From Bradyrhizobium diversitatis (GTDB taxonomy: Bacteria; Pseudomonadota; Alphaproteobacteria; Rhizobiales; Xanthobacteraceae): a stretch of 64,000 nucleotides of DNA. The notes beneath the pieces were generated by a model. It worked only from the letters and a program-made list of their open reading frames with translations. It was not told where the DNA came from and made no database searches. The DNA lies in the NCBI RefSeq assembly GCF_016031635.1, contig NZ_JACEGD010000004.1:62001-126000 (forward strand), written 5' to 3'. Positions 37,550-45,865 of the stretch are shown one piece after another (position 1 is the stretch's first letter; the number at the start of each line of letters is the position of its first letter). A program made the position numbers and the translations under genes.

Positions 37550-37912
37550 CCGTTTGCAAAGCTGCTCGTCGTGTCCGCCGCTCGTCGACCGGCCACGGCA
37601 AAATGCGTCCTTGCGTTCATCCCGCGTCGCTAACCCGCCGACAATTCTCCAAGTTCGCCCCCAACCATCGCTCATTCAGCAAATACGCCATCGACGCGCC
37701 GCGCGCTGCACCGGTTTGCACTCAATCCGCCAGTTCGCCCGCAGTGGTCAAATCCCCATAGAGCTTGCCGCACCATCCCGCCCGTCATGCGCGGTTTCCT
37801 CCCCTGGAGGCTTTCGGACGCCGGCAGCCCGAATAGGCCGCGCCGTCACACCAGCGGCCGGCATCCGAAACCCTTCACAAAAACGACATTCGGAACTTAG
37901 CTAGAAGGACTC

Positions 37913-39040
37913 TCAGAGAGCTGCACGCAGTAAACTCTCGAAATCTTCCGCAGACGCCTTTCGCGGAGCCGTGGCATTCGAGTGGTCGGCCAACGCTCGG
38001 ATAACTGTTTGCGGAATATGCCGAGCCTCAAAACCCATCTGGCTGAGCGTTACCGGTAGCTTTAACGATTGGACGAGATCGGACACCGCAGTGGCGAGAT
38101 CGGTTTCGCGCGAAATGCGGAATATATCGCTCAGCTTCTCGTATTTGTTTCCGACGCTTTGCGCGTTGAAACGCAGAATGTGCGGCAAGAACACGCCGTT
38201 CAGCATACCATGATGCAGTGTCGGCGAGCGTAACGCGCCGGCGGCATGCGAAAGCGAGTGCACCGCGCCGAGCCCCTTCTGAAACGTGAGCCCACCTTCG
38301 AGCGCCGCCATCATCATCTCCCAACGCGCCTCGCGGTCGGAGCCATTTGTGACAGCGCGCTTGATAAAGTGCCATGCACGCTGCGCACCGTCGAGCGCGA
38401 TCGCTTCCGCCGGCGGGTTGACCAACGGCGACAGAAACGTTTCGATACAATGCGTCAGCGCGTCGATGCCAGTTGCCGCCGTCAACAAAGGCGGCAGTCC
38501 CAACGTGAGTTCAGGATCGCAGATCGCCCTTTTTGGTATCAAGTGTGGACTGATCAGCGCCAGCTTTGAGCCATTGGTCAGATTGATCAAAGCACCGCGG
38601 CCGACCTCGCTGCCGGTCCCCGCAGTAGTCGGGATAGCGATCACAGGCGCGACCTTCGCGGTGATCTTGCCGACACCCCCACGGATTGCCGCGTAATGCT
38701 CCAATGGCCCTTCGTGGGTTGTGGCCAAAGCCACGCCTTTGGCAAGGTCGATGGGCGAACCGCCCCCGAGTGCAATGATGCCGTCGCAGCCGCCGTCGCG
38801 GTAGGCGACAACGCCTTCAAGTACTGCTTCCTCCGTCGGATTCGGCGGAGTGCCGGCGAACACCGAAACGGTTCTCGGATCGAGGTGGGTCAGCACCTGC
38901 GCTGCTATGCCGGCGGCCTGTACGCCGGCGTCCGTGACAACCAACGGCCGACGAATTCCGAGAACTTCCAACTCGATCGGTAAGCTCTTGATAGCACCGA
39001 AATCGAATATCGTCGTCGTCAGATAGCCAATGGTCGACAC
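37913..39040 (-). CDS. Iron-containing alcohol dehydrogenase family protein
   Basis: 375 residues from GTG 39038-39040, chosen because GGGAGGAGG lies just upstream; a longer frame to 39133 is less likely. Fe-ADH hallmarks: GIIALGGGSPIDLAKGVAL (NAD-binding), TAGTGSEVGRGALI, and the metal ligands in ATGIDALTHCIETFLSP (D, H), SLSHAAGAL (H) and LHHGMLNGVFLPHILRFN (H). Members oxidise alcohols or reduce aldehydes and maleylacetate. It diverges from a FadR-type GntR gene and ABC operon, so it probably handles the compound imported by that transporter. The substrate is unknown. Confidence 0.9.
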   Translation of the reverse strand: MSTIGYLTTTIFDFGAIKSLPIELEVLGIRRPLVVTDAGVQAAGIAAQVLTHLDPRTVSVFAGTPPNPTEEAVLEGVVAYRDGGCDGIIALGGGSPIDLAKGVALATTHEGPLEHYAAIRGGVGKITAKVAPVIAIPTTAGTGSEVGRGALINLTNGSKLALISPHLIPKRAICDPELTLGLPPLLTAATGIDALTHCIETFLSPLVNPPAEAIALDGAQRAWHFIKRAVTNGSDREARWEMMMAALEGGLTFQKGLGAVHSLSHAAGALRSPTLHHGMLNGVFLPHILRFNAQSVGNKYEKLSDIFRISRETDLATAVSDLVQSLKLPVTLSQMGFEARHIPQTVIRALADHSNATAPRKASAEDFESLLRAAL

Positions 39041-39142
39041 GGTTGCCTCCTCCCAATCGAAGACGCATTTGCTGCGCTGCCGAAACGTCTTATTCATCGG
39101 ACATTTAACATCGGATGATTGCGACGGCAACAAAATCGGTGT

Positions 39143-39979
39143 ATGGCTTCAGTGTGCCAGCAGGCCATAGAGCCGCGGTCCGGGAGTGAACAGTCGTTGA
39201 GCGCCAAGGGCATCAAATCTGCCGAGAAGCGTTTGAAGCCAGGCCGCATCCACGCGGTTCTAACGACGCTCGGCCGCGAGATCGCCCAAGAGATCATCCC
39301 GGCTGGTGCGGTATTGCCGCCCGAGAACGAACTCGAAGCCCGTTTCGGTGTCGGCCGCGGCGTCGTCCGTGAAGCAATCAAAATGCTTTCAGGGAAAGGG
39401 CTCGTCAGCGTACGGCCGCGCCACGGCACTCACGTGTTGCCGCGGCGCGACTGGAGTCTTCTCGATCGTGATGTCTTGAACTGGCTCGTCGGTGAGGATC
39501 AACTCGACCGTGAGCTGCTGCTTGCTATTCAGGAAGTGCGCTCGATCATTGAGCCGGCCGCTGCTGCGCTCGCCGCGACCCGCGCCACCAGGCAGGACCG
39601 GCAGCGGATCAATGCCGCGCTGATGGCGATGGAAGCATCGGACAATCAGGCAGCCGCAACGGCCGCGGACAAGGCTTTTCATCTCGCCATTCTGGACGCG
39701 ACGCACAACCCGGTGCTGCAGGGCTTTCGCGGCGCGATCGATACGATCCTGAGCGCTGTGTTCGTCGTCGCCGTTGATAGCGTCGCTGGCTGGTTCGAGG
39801 ACAACATTCCCAACCACGCCGCCGTTGCTCGTGCCATCGACGATGGCGATGCAAACAAAGCCCGCAAAGCCATGGAGCGAGTTCTTGGTTTGACCCACTC
39901 CCAATTGTCCAAGAAAAGTGTAGGCGCCGTTCGGCGGAATGCCAGGCCAAACGGCAGCCGTATCCTGAGGCAAGCGTGA
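39143..39979 (+). CDS. GntR family regulator, FadR/FCD type
   Basis: 278 residues from ATG 39143; the start is uncertain, with a TTG eight codons upstream and later alternatives. The winged helix is IAQEIIPAGAVLPPENELEA to GVGRGVVREAIKMLSGKGL; the FCD domain follows with LLLAIQEVRSIIEPAAAAL and a metal-binding histidine in KAFHLAILDATHNPVLQGF. It is co-transcribed with the ABC transporter downstream (stop overlapping the next start) and divergent from the Fe-ADH gene. It probably represses both until the transported compound is present. Confidence 0.9.
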   Translation: MASVCQQAIEPRSGSEQSLSAKGIKSAEKRLKPGRIHAVLTTLGREIAQEIIPAGAVLPPENELEARFGVGRGVVREAIKMLSGKGLVSVRPRHGTHVLPRRDWSLLDRDVLNWLVGEDQLDRELLLAIQEVRSIIEPAAAALAATRATRQDRQRINAALMAMEASDNQAAATAADKAFHLAILDATHNPVLQGFRGAIDTILSAVFVVAVDSVAGWFEDNIPNHAAVARAIDDGDANKARKAMERVLGLTHSQLSKKSVGAVRRNARPNGSRILRQA

Positions 39980-40752
39980 TGCTGTGGAGGCTCTCTTCGG
40001 CACTCTGGTTCTGCGCTCCCTTTGTAGTGCTCCTCATTCTATGGGCCGTTTTCATCCCGTATTTTGACGTCAATCCCCGGCTATTTCCTCACCTCTCCTC
40101 TGTGATCCAGGCTGGAATTGAGGGAATAAAAGATGGCACCCTTATTCAACACATCGGTGCAAGCCTGTTGCGCGTCGCCGTTGGCACAGTGCTCGCCCTG
40201 TTGATCGCGATCCCCTTGGGCATCGCGATGGGCGTGAGCCCGATCATCTCGAGCTTTCTGACGCCCCTGTTCAGGTTTTTCTCGGTGCTGGCCGGCATCG
40301 CATGGATCCCGATCGCGACGCTATGGTTCGGCTATGGCTTCGGCGCCATCACCTTTGTGATCTTCAATGCCGTGTTTTTCATCGTGACGTACAACACGCT
40401 TCTCGGTGTATCGACCATTCCCTTGCAGGTGCGTAATGCGGCCGCATCGCTCGGTGCGGGACGATGGGCGATGTTGACCGAAGTGCTGCTGCCGGGGGCG
40501 CTTCCCAACATCGTCACCGGCATACGCACCGGGTTGGGCTTTGCCTGGCGTGGGCTGATCGCGGCCGAGATGATCGCCACCAATGTTGGCCTTGGTTACA
40601 TGTTGTTCGTAGCCCGCGACTTCTATCGGACTGAAGTGATCGTGCTCGGCATGATCGTGATCGGCGTGCTTTGGCTACTGCTCGACCGGCTGGTCCTGGC
40701 ACCAATCGAGCGCGCCACCATCGAACGCTGGGGCATGGTGCAGCGCGCATGA
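39979..40752 (+). CDS. ABC transporter permease, nitrate/sulfonate/taurine type (1)
   Basis: 257 residues with about six membrane helices and the inner-membrane-component signature LGAGRWAMLTEVLLPGALPN (EAA-type loop contacting the ATPase). Related to SsuC/TauC. The start ATG 39979 shares bases with the GntR stop (TGATG); GTG 39976 is possible. First of two different permeases, implying a heterodimeric channel, which is unusual for the SsuC type where one permease normally suffices. Confidence 0.9.
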   Translation: MLWRLSSALWFCAPFVVLLILWAVFIPYFDVNPRLFPHLSSVIQAGIEGIKDGTLIQHIGASLLRVAVGTVLALLIAIPLGIAMGVSPIISSFLTPLFRFFSVLAGIAWIPIATLWFGYGFGAITFVIFNAVFFIVTYNTLLGVSTIPLQVRNAAASLGAGRWAMLTEVLLPGALPNIVTGIRTGLGFAWRGLIAAEMIATNVGLGYMLFVARDFYRTEVIVLGMIVIGVLWLLLDRLVLAPIERATIERWGMVQRA

Positions 40753-41558
40753 AGCAGTTTCTACTCAAGATGTGGAGTCACTGCGTTCGCCTGACGGCGC
40801 GCTGGCCGTCGATCGCTTCCATCGCTCCTTTCATTCCGGTGGTCGCGGCGTGGTGGATCGTCACAGAGCTGCAAATATTCCCGCGCGTGTTTCTGCCTGG
40901 ACCGGCGGAGGTCGTGCGCTCATTCGGGTCGCTGGTTTATATGGGCATCCTTCCGGCGTACCTGCAGGACAGCATCGTGCGCTTGGCCGTCGGAGCTTTT
41001 TGGGGCGTCGCCCTCGGCATTCCTCTCGGAATCCTGGTTGGCCTCAATCAGCGCGCGCGGACGGCGCTGTGGCCGCTGCTTCTGTTCTTTCAGGCCATCG
41101 GCGATATCGCCTGGCTGCCGATCCTGGTGATCTGGTTCGGCTATGGGCTCACGACCATCACGGTCGTCATCGTCTACACAGTCATCTTCCCGGTTGTCCT
41201 GAACACGGTGCTGGGCGTACGCTCGATTCCCATCACCCTGCACCGCGCGGCCCAGAGTCTGGGTGCCTCACGCATTCGCATGTTGTGGGAAGTGGTGTTG
41301 CCGGGAGCGCTGCCCAACATCGTGACCGGCCTGCGCAACGGGCTCGGCTATGGCTGGCGCGCTCTGATCGCAACCGAGATTATCGTCGGCACCAGCGGTA
41401 TCGGATTTCTCATGTTCGACCCGCGCCGCTCCGGGTCCGTCGTCGAGATCCTGCTCGGCATGATCATCCTGGGAATTCTCTGGTACATCGTCGACAGCTG
41501 GATACTGGCACCGATCGAGCGGGCTACGGGACAGCGGTGGGGGCTGGTGACGCGATGA
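40749..41558 (+). CDS. ABC transporter permease, nitrate/sulfonate/taurine type (2)
   Basis: 269 residues from ATG 40749 (ATGA overlap with the previous gene). Six helices and the coupling-loop motif LGASRIRMLWEVVLPGALPN, clearly paralogous to the first permease but with a longer N-terminus. Probably forms a heterodimer with it. The longer open frame from 40671 overlaps the first permease and is not needed. Confidence 0.9.
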   Translation: MKQFLLKMWSHCVRLTARWPSIASIAPFIPVVAAWWIVTELQIFPRVFLPGPAEVVRSFGSLVYMGILPAYLQDSIVRLAVGAFWGVALGIPLGILVGLNQRARTALWPLLLFFQAIGDIAWLPILVIWFGYGLTTITVVIVYTVIFPVVLNTVLGVRSIPITLHRAAQSLGASRIRMLWEVVLPGALPNIVTGLRNGLGYGWRALIATEIIVGTSGIGFLMFDPRRSGSVVEILLGMIILGILWYIVDSWILAPIERATGQRWGLVTR

Positions 41559-42313
41559 AGGATCTGACCATCCGCAACCTGTCGAAGACGTACTTCGACC
41601 CCTATGTCGGCACCAACGTCACCGCAGTGCATGACGTGTCACTGAAGGTGGAACAGGGAGAGTTCGTCTGCATCGTCGGTCCTTCTGGCTGCGGCAAGAC
41701 GACGATCCTCAACATGATCGCGGGCTTCATCCCGCACACGGGCGGCGAGATCTTGGTTGGCGGCCGTCCGGTCAAGGGGCCTGGCCCTGATCGCGGCGTG
41801 GTGTTCCAGTCTTTTGCTCTGTTCCCGTGGCGAACCGTGCTCGAGAATGTCGCCTTCGGTCCCAAGATGCGCGGCGTCCGCAAGGTCGAACGCGAGAAGA
41901 TCGCGCACGAATATCTGGCGCTCGCCAAACTGACCGAGGCAGCCGGGCGCTATCCGGCCGAATTGTCGGGCGGCATGCAGCAGCGTGTCGGCGTGGTGCG
42001 TGCGCTGGCGAACGAGCCGGACGTGCTGCTGATGGATGAGCCGTTCGCGAGCGTCGACGCCCAGACCCGAATGACGCTCCAGGAAGAACTGACGCGCATC
42101 TGGCAGGAGAAGCGGCCGACGGTCATCTTCATCACGCATGACGTCGCGGAAGCCGTGTTTCTCGCCAACCGGGTGGTCGCGCTGTCGAAGGGGCGTGTGC
42201 TCGATGACATTGCCGTGGACTTGCCACGGCCGCGATCATGGGACGCGCTCAACGATGATGCGCGGTTCAAGGAATTGTCGGGACGCGTACTTCAACTCGT
42301 GCGGTCGGCTTGA
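41555..42313 (+). CDS. ABC transporter ATP-binding protein, nitrate/sulfonate/taurine type
   Basis: 252 residues from ATG 41555 (ATGA overlap). Walker A GPSGCGKTT, Q-loop FQSFALFPWRT, signature ELSGGMQQRVGVVRAL, Walker B VLLMDEPFASVD and H-loop FITHDVAEAVFL are complete. It powers the two permeases. Closest in type to SsuB/TauB. Confidence 0.95.
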   Translation: MKDLTIRNLSKTYFDPYVGTNVTAVHDVSLKVEQGEFVCIVGPSGCGKTTILNMIAGFIPHTGGEILVGGRPVKGPGPDRGVVFQSFALFPWRTVLENVAFGPKMRGVRKVEREKIAHEYLALAKLTEAAGRYPAELSGGMQQRVGVVRALANEPDVLLMDEPFASVDAQTRMTLQEELTRIWQEKRPTVIFITHDVAEAVFLANRVVALSKGRVLDDIAVDLPRPRSWDALNDDARFKELSGRVLQLVRSA

Positions 42314-42316
42314 GTC

Positions 42317-42640
42317 ATGTTGAAAGATGCCCTTCGATCGCGAAAGGCGTACATCCTGATGGCGGTGGCGGTCGGCTATCTGGCCTGGCAGCTTTGGCTG
42401 ACCATCGCCGCACCGCAAAAGATCGCGAACTTCGCCGGCAGCTCGGACAAGGTGAATATCCTTGTCGTGCTGCCGTTCGAACCTGAACGTTTCCACGTTC
42501 AGCTGATGCAGACGTACGGCCGGGTATCCGGAACACAAGAAAAATCCGTTGAAGTCCGAGGAGTGAAACGAGCGGACTTGACGACCGTCGCCCGGCCTTA
42601 CTGGGTTACGCGCGTCGAGCCGCTTCAACCAGGGGGATGA
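42317..42640 (+). CDS. Small membrane-anchored protein in the ABC operon (107 aa), unknown
   Basis: 107 residues. One N-terminal membrane segment (about 12-32, YILMAVAVGYLAWQLWLTIA) followed by a soluble region containing KVNILVVLPFEPERFHVQLM and ending TTVARPYWVTRVEPLQPGG. It starts 3 bases after the ATPase stop and its own stop overlaps the start of the binding-protein gene, so it is translated as part of the transporter set. I recognise no family. It may be an accessory or docking subunit. Confidence 0.75.
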   Translation: MLKDALRSRKAYILMAVAVGYLAWQLWLTIAAPQKIANFAGSSDKVNILVVLPFEPERFHVQLMQTYGRVSGTQEKSVEVRGVKRADLTTVARPYWVTRVEPLQPGG

Positions 42641-43707
42641 CCCAGATGCGACGACTTGCGATGCTGCTCTGCGCCTTGTTGCTGCTGCCGTCACTGGCAA
42701 TGGCGCAGGCCAAGGATCCCATAAAACTCAAGGTCGGCATGGTGGCCGCGGTGGACATGCTGGCGCTGCCTATTGCGCTGGAGCGCGGCTTCTTCGAAAA
42801 GTACGGGCTCGACGTGACAATCGCCCGCCCGTACGCAACCGGCGTCGATGCGCTCAATGCCTTGCAGGCAGGTGAAACCGACATGGTGCAAGCTGGCGTG
42901 CCAGCCATCGGTGCCATTCTACGCAACATGGACCTGGTTTTCTTCGGTAACTTCAGTGGCAACGCCACAAAGCTTGGATCCGATGCCACGCTCGCCCTCA
43001 TTGCCAACGGGGACTCTGGGATCGGTAAAGGCGATTTGAAAAGTCTCAAGGGCAAAAAAATAGCGACTTCATTCGGCACGATCAACCATCTCTACATTCT
43101 CGGCTTGCTCGAGAAGGCAGGCCTCACGCCAACCGACGTAACTCTGATCAATACGCCGCCTCCGGAGATGAGCGTGGCGTTGCTTGCCAAGGGCGTGGAC
43201 GCATTCGTGTGCTGGGACCCGGCACCGGTAATTGCCATGAAGGACGTGCCGGGCGCCGTCGAGGTCATCCGCGGCGGCGATGTCATCTCCTATCTCGGCT
43301 TCAATGTCGCGCTGCGGCCCTGGGTGGAGAAGAACGGGGCGACGGTCGAAAAATTCCTCGCAGCCGTGTCGGAGGCCGACCAGTGGATGCGCAAGAATCC
43401 CAAGCAGGCCGCCGGGATCGGTACGCGCTGGATTCCAGGGTTGAAGCTTGACGTGGCGGAGACCGCGATGCAGTACAACATCCAGCAGGTGGACCGCCGC
43501 ATTTCTGCCCACAACTATCGCGCGTTGTGGAAGGCGCAGGATACGCTGCAACGGCTTGGCGTGATCAAGTCGGTGTTCGATGTGAACAAGCACATCGAGC
43601 CTAAATTCATCCTCAACGTGATGAACACCTATCCGGACTTGTTTTCCGATCTGCAGTCCATTCCGGCAGACGTGGCAATTAAACCGGGCTTCGTGTTCAC
43701 GCCCTGA
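42637..43707 (+). CDS. ABC transporter substrate-binding protein, SsuA/NMT1-like
   Basis: 356 residues with a Sec signal (MRRLAMLLCALLLLPSLAMA, then Q). The mature protein has the NMT1/SsuA pattern: IALERGFFEKYGLDVTIARP, ALQAGETDMVQAGVPAIGAI, KGKKIATSFGTINHLYILGL and GVDAFVCWDPAPVIAMKDVP. Ligands in the family are sulfonates, nitrate, aromatic acids or pyrimidine precursors; here it is unknown. Placement last in the operon, after the membrane protein, is less common than first. ATG 42646 is an alternative start. Confidence 0.92.
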   Translation: MTQMRRLAMLLCALLLLPSLAMAQAKDPIKLKVGMVAAVDMLALPIALERGFFEKYGLDVTIARPYATGVDALNALQAGETDMVQAGVPAIGAILRNMDLVFFGNFSGNATKLGSDATLALIANGDSGIGKGDLKSLKGKKIATSFGTINHLYILGLLEKAGLTPTDVTLINTPPPEMSVALLAKGVDAFVCWDPAPVIAMKDVPGAVEVIRGGDVISYLGFNVALRPWVEKNGATVEKFLAAVSEADQWMRKNPKQAAGIGTRWIPGLKLDVAETAMQYNIQQVDRRISAHNYRALWKAQDTLQRLGVIKSVFDVNKHIEPKFILNVMNTYPDLFSDLQSIPADVAIKPGFVFTP

Positions 43708-43710
43708 AGC

Positions 43711-43756
43711 TGAGTGTTGCCGCGCGCCCTCAAGCCGGTGCGCGGCAACAGACTCA
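43711..43756 (+). terminator. Hairpin after the ABC operon
   Basis: Stem GTTGCCGCGC (43716-43725) with GCGCGGCAAC (43740-43749), extended by TGAGT and ACTCA outer arms. No T-run follows, so it may be a transcript-stabilising hairpin or an inefficient terminator. It starts 3 bases after the binding-protein stop. Confidence 0.55.
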
Positions 43757-44065
43757 CACACAAAATATGCGTTTTTTAGCCGCAACGATGAAGCCGGCAT
43801 CGGCGAACCATCCGCCCCGGCCGTGCGAGAAGATCACCAATGGCAGCTTTGCGCCCGTGACAGGGCAGTCCTTCACGCCTTTCAGGCCGAAATCCGCGCC
43901 GACCGATAAACGGCCCAGCGCGACATGCGTCGGCTCCGCCGCGCAAGGATACCAGATCGCACCTGACAGCGCCGGATCGGCGTCGAGCAGTTGAATGCCC
44001 GCAGCCTCGGCCGGCGAACCAAGACAGCAGAGCGTGATGGCCAAAGCCCAGAGCGTGCTGCGCAA
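43754..44065 (-). pseudogene. Remnant of a dienelactone-hydrolase-like alpha/beta hydrolase
   Basis: From a TTG at 44065 the frame gives a signal peptide (LRSTLWALAITLCCLGSPAE) and the N-terminal part of an exported predicted dienelactone hydrolase: GAIWYPCAAEPTHVALGRLS and LPLVIFSHGRGGWF. The following expected segment (GHHDTAEAL-type) is missing, the sequence jumps to ADAGFIVAAKK and then ends after a few residues near the hairpin of the ABC operon. The catalytic triad is absent. It is a decayed gene, truncated where the ABC segment begins, which marks a possible boundary of the accessory segment. Confidence 0.65.
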
Positions 44066-44198
44066 CGGAAGTCCCCCGATCTCCCGCAGGAGTTGAACGG
44101 GGAACGGGAGCGGAATTGTGGCTTCGGCTTGTCGGGCGGGCACACCTTGCCGCCGCTGTTGGCGTTGAGGCAAACTGTCCGCAAACAGGGAGGTCAGC

Positions 44199-44900
44199 AT
44201 GTCACTGCTCGGCAAGGCCGCGGTTGCGATGTGGTGGAGCGTTCGCCCGGAGCAGCGCAGCGAGTTCGGCGACTGGCACTCGCATGAGCATTTTCCGGAG
44301 CGGATGAGCATTCCCGGCTTCCGGCGGGGATCGCGCTGGAGCAGCATGACGGATGCCGAGGGCTTCTTCGTGCTCTACGAGCTCGCGCAATACGAGGTGC
44401 TCACGTCGAAGGGATATCTCGACCGGCTCAACGCGCCGACGCCGTGGTCGAGGAAGATGATGCCGCATCATCTCGGCATGGTCCGCAGCCAATGCCGGAT
44501 CATCGCGAGCTTTGGCGGTGGCGTGGCGGTCTCGCTTGCGACCATCAGGCTGTCGCCAGACGTCGGGCGGGATGCGGCGCTGCAGGCGCACCTTTCCGAC
44601 ACGCTCGCCGCATTGGCACGGCAGCCGAGACTGACAGGCGCCCACCTCCTGCTCACCGACACGCCTCGCACGAGCGGGCCGACGACCGAGCAACAGATCC
44701 GCGGCAAGGACGGTGCCGCCGACTGGATCGTGCTGCTGTCAGGCTACGATTCCGATGCCGTTGAGGACGTGATCGCCGGACGGCTCTCGCCGTCTTCGCT
44801 TCACGCGGCCGGCGCTTGCGAAAACCCTGGAATTGGCCGCTACAGGCTGGCATTCACGATGACATCGCAGGATGTCGCAGCCGTCCAGCAACCCGGCTGA
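44199..44900 (+). CDS. Hypothetical protein, possible dimeric alpha/beta-barrel (EthD-like)
   Basis: 233 residues from ATG 44199, with GGGAGGTC just upstream. Motifs such as MWWSVRPEQRSEFGDWHSHE, HFPERMSIPGFRRGSRW and FFVLYELAQYEVLTS resemble ferredoxin-like alpha/beta-barrel proteins that act as small monooxygenases or dimeric binding proteins, and there may be two such modules (1-115 and 116-233). No signal peptide. No close family is recognised. It stands alone between the hydrolase remnant and the SRPBCC gene. Confidence 0.75.
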   Translation: MSLLGKAAVAMWWSVRPEQRSEFGDWHSHEHFPERMSIPGFRRGSRWSSMTDAEGFFVLYELAQYEVLTSKGYLDRLNAPTPWSRKMMPHHLGMVRSQCRIIASFGGGVAVSLATIRLSPDVGRDAALQAHLSDTLAALARQPRLTGAHLLLTDTPRTSGPTTEQQIRGKDGAADWIVLLSGYDSDAVEDVIAGRLSPSSLHAAGACENPGIGRYRLAFTMTSQDVAAVQQPG

Positions 44901-45018
44901 ACAGGGCTCGAAAAAATCCAAGGCGCCTGTCGGATCGGCGGCTTGCCCGTCGTCCTCGTGACATGAATGGGCCATAGACGCCAACGTCGGCCCATCAACG
45001 CAAGAGGATGAACGAAAC

Positions 45019-45462
45019 ATGCCCAATACTGTCCGCCTGCACCGCGTTCTCGCCACCAGCCCGGAGAAAGTCTATCGCGCCTTCCTGGAAGCCGATGCGA
45101 TGGCGAAATGGCTTCCGCCGAACGGGTTCACCTGCACCGTGCATCATTTCGAGCCCAAGGTCGGGGGCACGTTCAAGATGTCGTTCCGGAATTTCACCAC
45201 GGGCAACAGCCATTCCTTTGGCGGCGAATATGTCGAGCTCGTGCCCGGCGAGCGCATCCGCTATACCGACAAGTTCGACGATCCCAATCTGCCCGGCCTG
45301 ATCGAGGTGACCGTGATCCTGAAGAAGGTCTCGGTCGGAACCGAAATCGACATCACGCAGTCGGGCATCCCGGATGTCATCCCGCCGGAGGCCTGCTATC
45401 TCGGCTGGCAGGAATCGCTGCGGAATCTGGCCAGGCTCGTCGAGCCCGAGATCAATCAATAG
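45019..45462 (+). CDS. SRPBCC (AHSA1-like) family protein
   Basis: 147 residues of the START/Bet v1-like fold: VRLHRVLATSPEKVYRAFLE, AMAKWLPPNGFTCTVHHFEP, MSFRNFTTGNSHSFGGEYVE and the C-terminal helix CYLGWQESLRNLARLVEPEI. Such proteins bind hydrophobic ligands in a deep pocket; the name AHSA1 refers to the fold, not to a proven chaperone role. GAGGATGAACGAAAC precedes the ATG. No operon partner. Confidence 0.88.
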   Translation: MPNTVRLHRVLATSPEKVYRAFLEADAMAKWLPPNGFTCTVHHFEPKVGGTFKMSFRNFTTGNSHSFGGEYVELVPGERIRYTDKFDDPNLPGLIEVTVILKKVSVGTEIDITQSGIPDVIPPEACYLGWQESLRNLARLVEPEINQ

Positions 45463-45561
45463 GCTGGCTCCGATGCAGCGGTGCTGCTCGGCCTGATGCG
45501 GAGCAGACCGCCACCGGCTTCGCGCCAGGGCAATCGCATATGGAGTGATTTCGCCCGTGGC

Positions 45562-45690
45562 CATCCTTCGAGACGCCCGCCGTTGGCGGGCCCTCAGGAT
45601 GAGGAGCGAGTGCGTTGCGCCAGTTTCAACGGGCACCGGTGCCGCTTAGCCTCATCCTGAGGGACCGCGAAGCGGTTGTCTCGAAGGACG
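45562..45690. repeat. Intergenic inverted repeat, family 3
   Basis: CATCCTTCGAGACGCCCGCC ... CCCTCAGGATGAGG at 45562-45603 is inversely matched by CCTCATCCTGAGGGACCGCG ... GTCTCGAAGGACGAGG near 45650-45692. The rest of the 45463-45865 gap shows no gene. Confidence 0.7.
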
Positions 45691-45865
45691 AGGCGCGCTC
45701 AGGTCTTTCAACAAAGCCATATGCGATCGCCCTGGGCGCCAAGCGGTATCCGACGGCGGCGCGTCAGGCGCCCTCCCGCCTGCGTTGCAGGCGCTCCCTG
45801 CAGTCCGATGCCCCTTGTGCCGGTCGAGCGGAAGGCTACACTCGGGAGGAATCGGGAGGGGGTTG

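Noticed and set aside
39076..39117. Direct repeat CATCGGA in the Fe-ADH/GntR divergent region as a GntR operator
   Set aside because: Only a 7-bp direct repeat without dyad symmetry; too weak to call.
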